A model generated the notes under the pieces. The model was not told the DNA's origin, ran no database searches, and saw nothing but the letters and a program-made list of their open reading frames with translations. From NCBI GenBank assembly GCA_028984105.1, contig CM054824.1, positions 3,720,001 to 3,784,000 of the forward strand: a stretch of DNA of 64,000 nucleotides, given 5' to 3'. A program made the translations under genes and the position numbers. This document shows, piece by piece, positions 11,768-23,608 of this stretch (position 1 is its first letter; every line of letters starts with the position of its first letter). The stretch comes from Lavandula angustifolia (lineage: Eukaryota; Streptophyta; Magnoliopsida; Lamiales; Lamiaceae).

Positions 11768-12029
11768 TAAGATCAAGATTCAGAGACTACGCTTAGATAG
11801 AGGAACCGAATTCCTGAATTCAATGATGAGATAGTACTGCGAAGCTGAAGGAATTCAAAGATGAAAAGTCGGCGGCATGCACGCGTCGCGTAACGGACTT
11901 GTTGAAAGAAAAAACGAAACACTTAAAGAAGCAGAAAGAACGTTACTCGCAGACTCAGGATTACCTTTAAAATTTTGGGCAGAAGCTACTAATACAGCCC
12001 GTTACCTCATAATCGCTCATTACTGACAC
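11768..12029 (+). pseudogene. Host copia element, integrase fragment (left copy)
   Basis: Sequence from AAGATCAAGATTC onward corresponds to the copia integrase after the second catalytic Asp. Broken frames contain equivalents of AERKN-TLKEA, LPLKFWAEATNT and AR-LI. Stops and indels are frequent. It ends exactly at the terminus of the inserted element C LTR (TGTTGGTCCC at 12030). A near-identical copy at 23770-24032 continues into the rest of this host element. Confidence 0.65.
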
Positions 12030-13699
12030 TGTTGGTCCCGAGAGCACGTTCAGGTGTAGAGGGGGGGGGTGAATACACATGAAAATTGATTTCTCAACTT
12101 AAAACCCGAACAGTCATTTTCAGGAGAGTGTCGTCATCGAACGGTTCAGCGAGACCGTATAAGCCGTTTCCGAATCGTGTGGCAGAGTGACTAACTCTAC
12201 TGAGGCCTGCTAGCTGACTTGGAGTCAGAATTCAATGTCGTTCAGATTAGAGTTCAGTGGTGCGGAATAGTGTAGGCCCAAATTCAGTTGAGTTAGGAAA
12301 AAGTTTATATCAAAACAGGTTTCGAGAGATTAGTGCGATCGTTAAGTTTTGCTTTGAAACTCACTTGAATGATTTGAAAGATATTTTCGTAATGAACAAG
12401 TAAATCAATGCAACAAAGAAATAAGGAACACGTAACACGTGAGATTTTTAAAGTGGCTCGGATCCAACAATCCTACGTCCATTGTCCCGAAAGATCAGGA
12501 AGCTATGTATTATACTGAGATAGTCTCAGTTGGTTTGTACGCTGGACAAACACTGGTCTTGAGATTTATACTGAGCAAGTCTCAGTTTACAAGGTTATCA
12601 AACTAAGTGTTTGAAAAACTCTCCAACAGTGAAGGAGTCCTTTACCATAAGGATCGGGTCGTAAGTGAACTCCTTCGTCTAAGCTATGGATTTATACGGT
12701 TGAGCTTAGGTTAGAGGGATAGGGAACAAGGATGTGGCTTCTAGAACGACGAACAACTGAGTGTAAGCTTTGGGTTCATGTAACGTCATTTGGATACTAG
12801 AGGCTGTATAATTCAGTTTAGCTTGGTTCACTATGAGCAGAAGTGTAGTCTTTCGCCGGAGATTGTTTCTTCTAACTTCTTGCGGAAGACTTAGGCTTTT
12901 TCGAATTTGCTCGTTTGAATGCTCTGTGTGTTCTCTCGCGTTCTTGGTTTCTCGTGAGTTCTAGGTGAGCTTCAATTTAATTTATCCCTCTATTTATAGA
13001 GCGTAGATTATGATAGATCCGTTGGAGACGACGATCCTTTGTCTCTTTCTTTTGGGTAGCTAACTACTCTTTCGAAGTATGGTAGCAATGTCCTTTCCCT
13101 CCATTTCTGGAAAGTTGTTGACTTGCAGCTTTAATAGATATGGGATACGTGGTCGCTTGTCATTGGGTCGAGGTTCGTAAAGTGGTTGAGACAGAACGTA
13201 CTTCAAGGAGATCCGAAGCCGACTTCTATCTTCCTCGTATTGACTCTGCTGACTTGACTTTAAGGATCCTGACAGTCAGAAGACTGTCTGGCCGTTGCTG
13301 AGTGTGGTTTCTGATTCAGTAGCATGCTCCTGCTGAGTCGGCTCTACTGAAGATCAGCTCCGAGTTCGATGAACTACTCCTCGCCGAGTTCAATTCCACT
13401 CGACTCCTTTCGCATATCGCTCTCCGCCGAGTCCAATATCACTGAGTCTTCTACTTCTGGTGCTGAGGCGGATAATCTACTGAGTGCCTGAACCAGAGCA
13501 GAGTGTCTGCTGAGTCTTAAACCTCAAAGACAAAAATAGATTACAAGACAATGGTTCACCAATCAATATAGGGTTTTGGGATCTTCAAATCTTCGGCCAG
13601 ATTCGTGAGCACGTGGCTACTAAGTTAGTGTCAACTGAGAAGACTGAATCATTTCCCACTATTTAGTGTTGTTGCTGGGGACTGAATCATCACCCAACA
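12030..13699 (-). mobile_element. 3' LTR of Sirevirus C
   Basis: A 1,670-bp LTR with termini TGTTGGGTGATGATTCAGTC (minus strand, from 13699) and CGGGACCAACA (ending at 12030). A TATA box, TATAAATAGAGGG on the minus strand, lies at about 12985-13000. Next to the distal terminus is the G-rich tract and GTGTATTCACC motif shared with the other LTRs. The adjacent host bases are GACAC (12025-12029). Confidence 0.9.
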
Positions 13700-13722
13700 T
13701 TTTCCCCCTATTTGATGGTGCC
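13700..13722 (-). other. Terminal polypurine tract of Sirevirus C
   Basis: Minus-strand GGCACCATCAAATAGGGGGA directly precedes the LTR, matching fragment D1 and element A. Confidence 0.85.
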
Positions 13723-14159
13723 AAAACCTATCGCCTAATCAACCTAACACTATGACTTATCGAAAACGAGCTCCTTAAAAATATTACAAGTAGGATCGGT
13801 GGAGTTGTTCTTCAAGTCCTAGACTACCGAGGGGATCGGGCGTAAATGACGAACCCTATACGTAATCTAATCAGCATTTTCTCCCTTTCTAACAACATAT
13901 TCCCCAAAAACTAACAAGTCTATCGAATCTAGCTAAGCAACAATCGACAATAAATAACAAAGGTGAGTGTGTGAGTCGAAGAATCGGCTCGGTGATTCCG
14001 AGTGTTAAGTATAAACAAACACGGCTATTCGGACAATAAGGAATTGTCAAACCCAAACAGAGATGTTATATATATGAGCAACCAGTACAAGTACATCTTC
14101 TGCTAGACTAAAAAGAGTAAAAGAAAGATACAAGGAGAATACAGAAGCAAGAATCATAT

Positions 14160-17100
14160 GAACTGCTTAATCCTTTCTTTGAAGTCCTTGGATTGAGTTT
14201 CAGGAAGCGGCAGTCCATACATGCGGTAAGTGATCTTCCTCGCCCTGGTATCTCAAAGAAAGTCCGCCGGGTCTTCTTCATCTAGGAATTTGGCTTCAGC
14301 AGCGTCCTTCACTTCTTTCTCTATCACTCCATAATGAATAGATCTGTATAGTCTCTGTGGGGGTGGTAGGATTCTGGGAGCTGGAACTCTGACATCAACA
14401 TTTTCCTTGACAGCTTTCTGAAGTCTGGCATACATTTCCAAGTCAGCTCTCATGATCCATTCAGTATATGCCACTGTCTTGTGCTTCTCAGCCCAAAATC
14501 TCGAGAAGTAATTCCTCTTTATGAATTCAGCTTTCAGCGCTTCCCACCTCTGAGTGACTTCCCACGGCATCCATTCATCCACTCTTGGCCATCTATGAGT
14601 CTTAAGATTAGTAGGCTTCCTGAATTTCCTGTATCTGTAGGGAATGCCAGCCTTTTCAGGGATCCTTTGACTCGCTTCTTTTTCAGTCCTTAGCCTAAGA
14701 GCTTCGAGGTCAGCAAGCCATATCCTCTCTCTGGCTGCTTCTATCTGCCTAGCCTCTTCACCTCTGTATAAGTACCTCTCCATCTGAGCCCAGATTTCAT
14801 CCATTTCTTGGTCTTGTGCCTTCGAGGCAACATAGGAGGGTTTGTGAGGTAGCTCTTCTTCTGAGTCAGTAGGTGTGGATGATTTCTCTTCGATGTTCCC
14901 TCGTCGCCCGGGCTGATGCTGCCGCTCGTGCTCCTTCTCTTTTTCCTTGTCAGCTTCGTCACTGAGCTTGAGTGTTCTAGGAGGCAGCCTAGCTCCAGTC
15001 TTCTTGCCTCCAGCTGGAGCCTTAGTTTTGCCTTTAGCAGGCTTCTTCTTTGGCTTATTAGCGGCTTCAGCTTCGGCTATCTCCCTAGCCAATTTCTCAT
15101 CGGCTGCTATCTAAGCCTCCTCCTCCGGAGTTATGAACCTCCTAGGTCCTTTCTTCTTGGAGGGAGGGGTTGGAAGCTTCAGTACCTTCTTGCCTTTTCC
15201 AGCAACTGGAGGAGGAAGAGGAGCTTCTTCCTCTTATGTCTCCTCGTCGGCATACTCAAAGAACTTCTTTAATAATGTCCCGAAGGAGTCCCGGGTTGCG
15301 TGAGTCGCGACTTCCTTGGCTCCTGAGCCACTTGGGCCAGTCTCAGCAGGCACTACAGCTCCTGCTGCTGAGACACCCTGGGCCTCGCCAGTTTGTGAAG
15401 GTCCAGTGGGGGCAGATGACTGAGTCTGAGATGCCCTGCCACTGTCCTTGCTCTCTTCGGAGCTTTCGAGATCGCCTCCTTAGTTCCTTTCTCAATAAAT
15501 CCTTCCCCCTTTTTGGCATCGCAAATCGGGTAGGGGGCGGAACCGGTACTTTGGCTGTTCGTGCTCTTGTAGGCGCGAATAGATCATCCAAAGTATTGTG
15601 GAGCTTTGTCGGGTTTCTCATGCAGCTCATTTCTCTCGTTTGTGAGCCGAGTGTTGTAGTTCTTGTGCGAGAGATCAGCCGTTGCTCGAAATTCTTTCGC
15701 TTGTTTCTCCACCTTCTCTTCAATAGCCTTCGGATAGTTTGCAATCCGAGATCGTAGGCTTGAGAGATGGCGGTGACGGATTCGAGATGAGCAGCTTGGG
15801 AGGCCTTGTAATCATTCAACAATTGGGCTTGGCCTGCCTGAATCGTCTTCAGTTGTTCTTCAAAATCAGCTCTCTGTGCAGCGAGGGAATTCGTCAGAAT
15901 GCTGGAGAAGTCAGGGACTGGAGATGTAGAAATCGCCGTTCTGAGTCCCCGTAATTCCCGCACTCGAGCCTCGGTGGTTTGCCGCCAGGTTTTGTGGACG
16001 GTGCGGGCGAGGAGTCTATTTTGAGTCCCCTGACTCCTCAGTGCCCTTGCCACTGACTTTGAACGTCGGCTTTTCGGGCTGGGCGCTACTTCAAAAGCAG
16101 ACTCAAGAAGGAGCTGAGAAGGATCAGCTGCCTTTGAAGTACCCGGCCGATCGCCTGGGTCCAAGGATGCCGAGTGGAGGTTCAGCCGCTTGATGTTGTG
16201 GCATCCTTATCCGGTTGAGTTCCCTCATCAGGCTTCTCAGGGCCTGAATCACGGGGTGAGTTCTGACCATCAGGGTCAGACCCATCTGAGAACGCAGATG
16301 CTGAGACAGGTTATCTGTCGTTCAGCATTGCGAGCATCGCTGCCCTCAGGTCTTTGAGCGTGCCGAGGTCAGATGGCTATGAGTAGCCAATCTTCCCCCT
16401 GATCAGCAGCTCTTCTTCGTGAAGCTGCTCGCAGGAGTGGTGGATGACGAGTCTCTTCAGGTTATGCCACTCCCGGAACCTTATCGCATGTGGAGCCTCG
16501 CCCCGCCTTGCAAGTAAGACAAGGTCGTTGTGGCTTGCGATCTCCTGAATGACTTCCGTAAATCTCTCGGGAGGCTCTAAATTTGAGAGCAGCGGCCTCC
16601 ATCCCGATCGATTCTGTTGGGTTATGAGTCAGTAGATGGTACTCAGCTGTCTAGTGGTTAAAAGAATATTGGGGGAAATCATAGTAATACTATGGAATTG
16701 AAGATCCCAAAACCCAGCTGATATCAGTCGTGCTGAGTGTCTATAGGATTAAATGATGTATAGGTTAGACTTGTTTTTTTTATTATCTTTTGTCTAAGTC
16801 CTGTACGGGGTAAACTGTTGGACTGATCTTCTGATGAAGTTACTTTCCAGAACCCCACGTCATCTTTGTAAGGGCTTGCGCACAAAAGATCTTCACCTCG
16901 GGAGGAGACAACCATCACCCGATAAGCCATCGCCAGAAGAACATATGCAAAGCTCGCACCTTCGCGGCGCCGCCGACCTACTCAGTAGATGTATTCCTTG
17001 TCAGCCGACTCAGTCGAAGAAGATAGAGACTTATCTAGTCTACTGTGTCCGACAGAAAACGACCCAATCGCACAAGTCTTTTCGAAGTTCAGCAGAAGAT

Positions 17101-19341
17101 CTTACGAGGTTGTTTGAATAGTCAACTTTGACTCTGACACATTCTCACCAACCACAAACCTCAACCAATGAGAAGCCGACAAACACCATATCTCGCTTCT
17201 ATACAAGGAAAGTCGCTCTCATGTACGAGAATTAACGCCCCGCCGCAACAAATTCGAATTTATGTCCGTTTTCTTTGGAAGCTTGTGACACGTGGCATCG
17301 TCGTCTCCAACGGACATATGCCATAGCTCACAACTATAAATAGAGAAGAAATTCGAAGCTCCACGAAACGGAATAAAAAAGGGAAAAACGCTCAAGCTTT
17401 GAACACTCTAGCATACTCAAAGATTATCCAGAGAAGAACTTGGTTTCTTAGAATATTCTTAGTTCTTCACTCTGGAGTACTTAGATCCCTCTCTTCTCTG
17501 GACTAAGCTCATCGCCATATTTATAGCTTAGATTCGAAGGAGTTCACTTTCTGTGAATTGTTCTTATTGTAAGAACTCCTTCTTAGTTGGAGATTATTCC
17601 ATCCCTTTCGAACTTCGGTTTGAATTGTAAAGTCGCTAAGGACTATAACTTAGAAGGATCTCGTCCGGTGCACGAGATACTTGCTGAGGCTTGCTCGCTT
17701 TAATCAACAAGTTATCCCGCCATTGTCGAGGACCGTGGACGTAGGATCTCGCGTATCCGAACCACCTTGAATCGCTTGTGTTCTTTACTGTTTTATTGCA
17801 TATCATAACTGTTCAAAATCATATGTTTGCATAAAACGTGTTTCTAAAGCGCACAACCAAAAGAACTTGATTTGTGAAAAGCGTTTTTCAAAACTGAGAC
17901 GAATCTCTGGGCCCCACACTTATCCGCACAGCGTCTCCGACCGGGAGTTTCAACGACCGACAAAAGTCGGAGAAGAACTCGCAGGGCCGACCCACTCGAC
18001 CCAGTGATCGAAGGTTACTATTTGGCACTCGTTCATCGCTGCACTAAACAACTCACTGTCCTTCGGTTTGAGAAGAAGAAACCGTGATCGTGTGTATTCA
18101 CCCCCCCCTCCTCTACACCTGACTATCGTCTCCGGACCAATAGATTCTGACTCTGAGGTGGTCTCCGAGTCCTTAACTTCAATCGGAGACGGCTGTTTCT
18201 CAGCAGACGGGATGCTGCTGAGTGGTGGGATGTCCAAGGGGCTTTCTAAGGTCTGAACCTCTTCAGTTTGGACATCTTCTTCTTGCACCCCTTGGTCCAC
18301 TGCTTCACCATGCTCGGTGGAGACGGCCTTCTCCACCGACCGTGTCTTTTCCGAAGACTCGGGCTCATCCCCGAGCTGCGAGAGGTGGTTCAAAGAACCA
18401 CGCGGTCTCGCTCGGCCTCACAACCTCGACCGACTCTCTTCGCTTCTTGGTCGGCACCTTAGGAGTTAATTTTGGAGGGGACCTCTTCTTAGTCGGGCGT
18501 GGAGGTCATCTCGAGTCCCGGCCCTCGGGGTCACCGGCCTTGAGCCGATCTTCGAAGGGTCGGCGCCTCGCTCGGAATCCGACTTTCTTCGGATTGAAGT
18601 AAGATTTATCGACAATGTAATGCTTTCGCATCCGTAGAAGTCTTCTATCATTACGTAGAGCTTCATCCGTATAGAAGCTTGCCTTTGACGCTCGCCGCTT
18701 GGAAGATTTGTCGAATTTAGCCGACCGCGTTATGAACTCCTTAAGAAAGAACTCCGTCCAATTAATTTTGGCTCTGGCCATAAACGGCCATCATCGGTTG
18801 TAGCTCGGGCCCGGACACTTGGTCGAATGAGCCCGCTTGACTCGTCGAAGCCGAGTCACTATATACACCGGTTGCTCGTATTGAGGGAGCATGGCGTTCT
18901 TGGGAAAAGCCGCTCGAAGGTCGCTGGCTTTCCGCAAAATTCGCAAGGTACTCGTCCATCAAATTGTCCTTGTAAGCGACGGGGGTGAGTCCTTCATTCG
19001 GCAAGTTGAAGCTTTTCTGGAGAGCTTCTCGGATGAACATCTGTTTGATTATAGAAGCGTCTCGGGCAGGGTCGCCTACTGAATGAACTCTGAAACGGTA
19101 GCGAATATTCCCATCGACGGACTCGAGTTCGGATAGGCTTCACCCACCCCGGCACCTAAGGAAGAAGGAGGGCTTCCTTGTTAGAAATCCTTCTAGTCCA
19201 GTCTCACGGAGGGCGTAGAAGATCTCCTCCATGTAGTCAAGATCGCACGCGTCAAATTCCATCATAGGTTCACACCAGACGCGATCCTTCTCGAGGATCT
19301 CTTTCATATCGACAGGAGAGTCTACAATGGTTCCCTGCCAT
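14160..19341 (-). pseudogene. Envelope-like ORF of Sirevirus C (interrupted)
   Basis: Begins at a minus-strand ATG at 19341 and reads, after an early one-base shift, EILEKDRVWCEPMMEF, then DLDYMEEIFYALRETGLEGF, clearly homologous to elements A and B. Further segments are RSVEKAVSTEH (18393-17950 frame), a coiled region (16164-15343) and a well-preserved 279-residue C-terminal frame at 15092-14253. That frame has lysine- and glutamate-rich stretches and the module DEWMPWEVTQRWEALKAEF. An internal purine tract lies at 15501-15520. The ORF is split by the solo LTR at 16615-18142 and by several frameshifts. Its product has no assigned biochemical function; in Sireviruses the gene at this position is called envelope-like. 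Minus-strand TTTGCAG stands just before the ATG. Confidence 0.75.
16615..18142 (+). mobile_element. Nested solo LTR with 5-bp target duplication
   Basis: A plus-strand LTR of 1,528 bp starting TGTTGGGTTATGAGTC and ending CTCCGGACCAATA, with GATTC immediately on both sides (16610-16614 and 18143-18147). The terminal CCAACA has become CCAATA. Internal landmarks match other LTRs: TATAAATAGAG near 17335, GTGGACGTAGGATC near 17738, and a run of C just before the end. No internal region is present, so this is a solo LTR formed by recombination between two LTRs. It lies inside the envelope-like ORF of element C in the opposite orientation. Confidence 0.92.
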
Positions 19342-19563
19342 TTTAATAATCTGCAAACACAAGGCTAGTCGAAGATCCGATAAGATATAAGAAAAATCAT
19401 TGAAAGATCATACGATACCCGAAAGATCATTGAAAATTACCAAAAGATTTTCTGAGGAGTTTTAAAGGAAAGAATATATGTAACGAAGTAAGAGATATTC
19501 TTCAGAAAATCTAGCGTACTTAAGATATTTGCAGAGTTGAAATGGCGGTTTCAAACATTTAAA

Positions 19564-19565
<2 letters not shown>

Positions 19566-19630
<65 letters not shown>
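19566..19630. repeat. (AT)n microsatellite
   Basis: Nearly perfect AT repeat with one ATT interruption, in the spacer between pol and the envelope-like ORF of element C. Confidence 0.95.
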
Positions 19631-19632
<2 letters not shown>

Positions 19633-20039
19633 TAGAGAAGATAAACAATTAAATATCAAGGGTTCAGCTTTGAACGCGCTTTTGAGACGGACGGCTATGA
19701 TTAAGTTTTATAAAATAGGCAATGATCATATTAGCCGCCTAAGTCAAAAGACAAACTTGAGTTGTATATAGCCTAAGTAGTAACTTGATACGACATGCAT
19801 TTAATGCATTGAAGAGTTTAGCATGCTTTTAGATAGAATGTCATGTATTAAATGTAAACCGTTAATCTTAAATGACATTTTCTAAGGCATTGAATACGAT
19901 GCGTCAATCCGATTCATAAATGCACGTAACCGTTCTATTGGCTCCGAGTAGAGATACGCAAACCTATCACCGAACATCATAGTCACCGATACCTCATGTA
20001 GATGGTTGCCGAGTCTCTACGTACTATTTTTATTCAATA

Positions 20040-21720
20040 CCGAGAGTGAACATTCCCCCCTTACCGAATGCTCCTCTCCCCGAATCCTCTTACCGACCGG
20101 AGTCGGTAGGGGTCCAAAGCAGCACTAGCTCTACCGAAAGTTCTCTCGAATCGGCTTCGCCTAGAGGCTTGGTCGAAGATATCGCCCCTTTGATAGTCGG
20201 CATGAATCTTTTCCATCCCGATATCCTTCTTTTCGACATGGTCACGAATGAAGTGGTGTCTCGATGTCCACGTGCTTGCATCTCGTATGTAGTACGAGAT
20301 TCTCGAGTGATTGCAATGGTACCGGTACTCGCGCGTAAGATCGGCACTTCATTTTGAATGACGTCATAGTCGCGTAGCCGTTGTCTCAACCCAAAGGATT
20401 TGGGCGCAAAGAACTTCCAGGCAACCATGTATTCAGCTTCGGTAGTTGACGCTGCTACTAAATGCCGTTTCTTTGAGAACCATGAGATCGCTTACCGCCA
20501 AGGAACCGACACGTTCCGTGAAGTTGACTTTCTGGCCAATTCTACATCATGCATAGTCGGCATGAATAACCAGCTAGTTCAATATTATCCTCACCGGATA
20601 CCATAAACCCATGTCGTGTTCCTTCCGAGATAGCGGAGAATCTTCTTTCTGCCGAGTCCATGTGACTCGCTTCGGATTCGCCCCGAAATCGAGCGCGCAT
20701 ACACCTACAACATAAGTTATGTCGGGACGAGTAGTCATAAGTATAATAAAGAGCCAATTATAGCACGAAATTCAGCTTGGCTCCATCGATACTCCCTCTT
20801 TATCAAGATCAATTTTCATGTTCATGTTCATCGGATCTTGATTGGGTTTGCCGGATGTGCAACCGAATCTTTTGATGAGGTCTCGAGTGTATTTGCCTTG
20901 ATTGATGAACGCTCCCCTCTCTCGATTGTTTGACTTGAAAGCTAAGGAAATAGTTCATGTCTCCCATCATTGACATCTCGAACTTGTCCTACATCATTTT
21001 CTCAAACTGCTGACACATGATGACGTTCTTCGAACCAAAGATAATGTCATCCACGTAGATCCGCACAATTAATAAGTCGTCTTCCAATCGAATGCCGAAT
21101 AATGTGCGGTCTCATCGTGCCCTTCTCGAAAAACCTTTCTAAAGATGAAACTCGACGTGGTATCGTACCAAGCCCCAGGTGCTTGTTTTAACCCATACAT
21201 AGCCTTTCGAGTCTATAAACTTGATGTCCATGCGAAAAGCCGGGAGGCCGTTCCACATAGACTTCTTCTTTCAAGACGCCGTTCAGAAAGTAGACTTCAC
21301 ATCCATTTGATGGACTCGAATCTTTGATGTGTTGCATAGGCTAGGAATAGTCTCGATTGCCTCCAATCTTGCAACCGGAGCGAATGTTTCATCGAAATCT
21401 ATCCCTTCACTCGACGAAGAGCCTTTTGCCACGAGTCTTGCTTTTATTCCTTACTATGACGTTGTTTTCATCTCGGTTGTTCTTGAAGACCGATTTTGTT
21501 CCGATCACGTGTTGATGCCGGGGTCTATCAACAAGCTCCCAAACTTCATTTCTCGTGAACCGATTCAGCTCCTCCTCGTACGGCTATGATCCAATCGCGT
21601 CTTTCAGTGCATCCTTAACCGACCGAGGTTCTTCGCTTGATAAGAAGCATGAATATAAGGCGCTTTCTCCCTAACGCAACTTGGATCTTGTCTTTACGCT
21701 TGCTGAAGGATCTCCAATAA
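20040..21720 (-). pseudogene. Reverse transcriptase and RNase H of Sirevirus C
   Basis: Minus-strand fragments in shifting frames correspond to the copia RT and RNase H seen intact at 43781-44941. The equivalents of the GFQQG segment, the YVDDIIFGS catalytic box (about 21035-21065), the DKFEMSMMGEMNYF stretch (about 20945-21000) and the RNase H end (FRELSVEL, about 20115) can all be located. Numerous one-base changes and losses, mostly in CAG/CTG contexts, destroy the frame. Confidence 0.7.
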
Positions 21721-22099
21721 TTAAATCAGAAGTGTGAGCATCCAGCCACGATCTACGATGTTTCAACTCTTCATCTGGAATTTGTTCAACACAGATAGTA
21801 GGTGAGTTAGGCATTTCAGTTGTACTATTATGAGATTGAAGCAATTCGGTTACAAGAGTGTGATCTACTGAGTCACTAGGTTCGGGGCATTTAGCTCAGA
21901 ACATCTTCGCCTCCCCGAATTATTATTCTCGGAGAGGTCTCACTTACCACCTGGGGTTTCTTCATCGACCCGAATTACCCGGGATCGACTGCGCTCAGAG
22001 AGTCAACTGCTCACCTACTTCGCCGTTTGTTGAGATTCAAGTGGACTTGTCTTCGCTTTCTTCATCTCGAATCATCATCCCAACATAGCCGGATCTTTT

Positions 22100-23480
22100 C
22101 AACTTTATCTTTTAAGCTCGGATCTCGTAGTCGCTTAGTGATGTCCTCGTATTCGTGGTTTAGAGTTTCCGCTCCCGTCTTCGCTGGCAAACTCATTAAA
22201 AACAACATGAGGGCTTTCCTCCACGCAAAGGGTCCGATAGTTAAAGACTCTGAAAGCTTTGCTGACCCGAGAGTATCCTAAGAACACTCCCTGATCTGAC
22301 TTGCTATCAAAAGTCTTCAGCTGATCTTTCCCATTATTGTGAATAAAGCATGAACACCCAAAAATATGGAAATAAGATAAAGAAGGCTTCTTGTCGTTCC
22401 ATAGTTCATATGGTGTCTTCATATGTTGCTTTGTCAGTAGAGATCGGTTCTGAGTATAACATGCAAGGTCGCCGCTTCGCCCGTAATTTGGTTGGGAGTC
22501 CCGAGTCCGCGAGCGTGTTTCTTGTTTGCCGCTTCTTTGAGTGTTCGATTCTTCCTCTCAAAGAACCCCATTTTGTTGAGGCGTGCACGCGGCAGACGTC
22601 TCATGCTCTATACCTTCTGCTTTGCAAGACTCCTCCACCATGAAATTCAGGAACTCATTTCCTCTGTCTGAACGTATCTTGACGATCTTGGTGTTCTTCT
22701 CGACACTGAGCCTTTTCGTAAGCGTTGGTAACTCGTTTTGACGTCGACTTGTTGGCAATAAATAGGACCCATGTGTAGCGGAGTAGTCATCAATGACCAC
22801 TAATGCATACTTCTTGCCTATGATCGTCACCGGAGAGACTAGACCGAACAAATCCATATGTAGCAGCTGAAGGATTGCATCAGTGGAAGGAGATGGAACA
22901 GGCGGATTTTGATTCCTTCTTTGCTTTCCCTTCAGACATGCTTCACACTGAGTGTCTTTGCCTGAATACTTCATTCGGCAAGTCCTCTTGCTAGAGTGTT
23001 TCTAGCCAATTTGTTGAGCGCTTTGAAGTTGAGATAGCCGAGTCTTCCGTGCCGTAGCCACCCCGTCTCGTTGTCATTCTTTGCCAACAAACACGCTTCG
23101 TGTTCCCGCTGAGTTCCGACGGCCTACATAAATATTCTTCTTGCGCGAACCCCGATAACACCGTTTTCCCCCGTAGATTTATCAATGACATCATAGAAAC
23201 CAACCAAAAAATCACTCTATTCGAGTTGTCACAAAATTGACTAACGAGAGAGAAGATTATGCCTGAAGTCCTTCAACATATGATACTCTTTGAATTGTTG
23301 TTCCAATGCCGAGTGTTCCATAATTCGGGGTGTATAATTCTTCAAAGAAGTCCTTTTGGTACGCCACGTGTCTTGAGCATCCGCCGTCCACATACCAAGT
23401 GGTCTTTGTGCACTCCGCAAAAAGTAATTATATTTAGGTACCCTTTATTTTTTATTTTGGGTCCTTAGATTTTATGTTTT
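22100..23480 (-). pseudogene. Protease and integrase region of Sirevirus C
   Basis: Near 23420 the minus strand reads WYVDGGCSRHVAYQ, the copia protease active-site region with Gly where Ser is expected after the catalytic Asp. The integrase follows in two frames: CEACLKGKQRRNQNPPVP (pre-integrase zinc-binding end), LHMDLFGLVSPVTI (first catalytic Asp) and IRSDRGNEFLNFMVEE (second Asp) at 22974-22558. The C-terminal part PYELWNDKKPSLSYFHIFGC is at 22422-22135. It is not continuous as written. Confidence 0.75.
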
Positions 23481-23608
23481 GGAAACCCAAATTTGTCTCA
23501 CGACCCCGCGGTCTCGACATGCTTTCTTTCCACTTTTGTCAACATATTTGACCACCGGACGGTCGATGCCGACTTCGAGGCTTTTCGTGTTCGGGGAGTC
23601 CCATTTTT

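Larger units (their letters stand above)
12030..23608 (-). mobile_element. Sirevirus C (Ty1/copia), 5'-truncated, minus strand
   Basis: Read on the minus strand, the order is: end of gag (23608-23480), protease, integrase (about 23260-22100), reverse transcriptase and RNase H (about 21720-20040), a 700-bp spacer, the envelope-like ORF (19341-14160), polypurine tract, and 3' LTR (13699-12030). The pol-then-envelope-like order and the GGGGGAAA tracts identify the Sirevirus lineage. No 5' LTR or primer site is present: the element stops inside gag where duplicated host sequence begins. A plus-strand solo LTR is nested at 16615-18142. All coding regions carry multiple frameshifts and stops. Confidence 0.85.
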
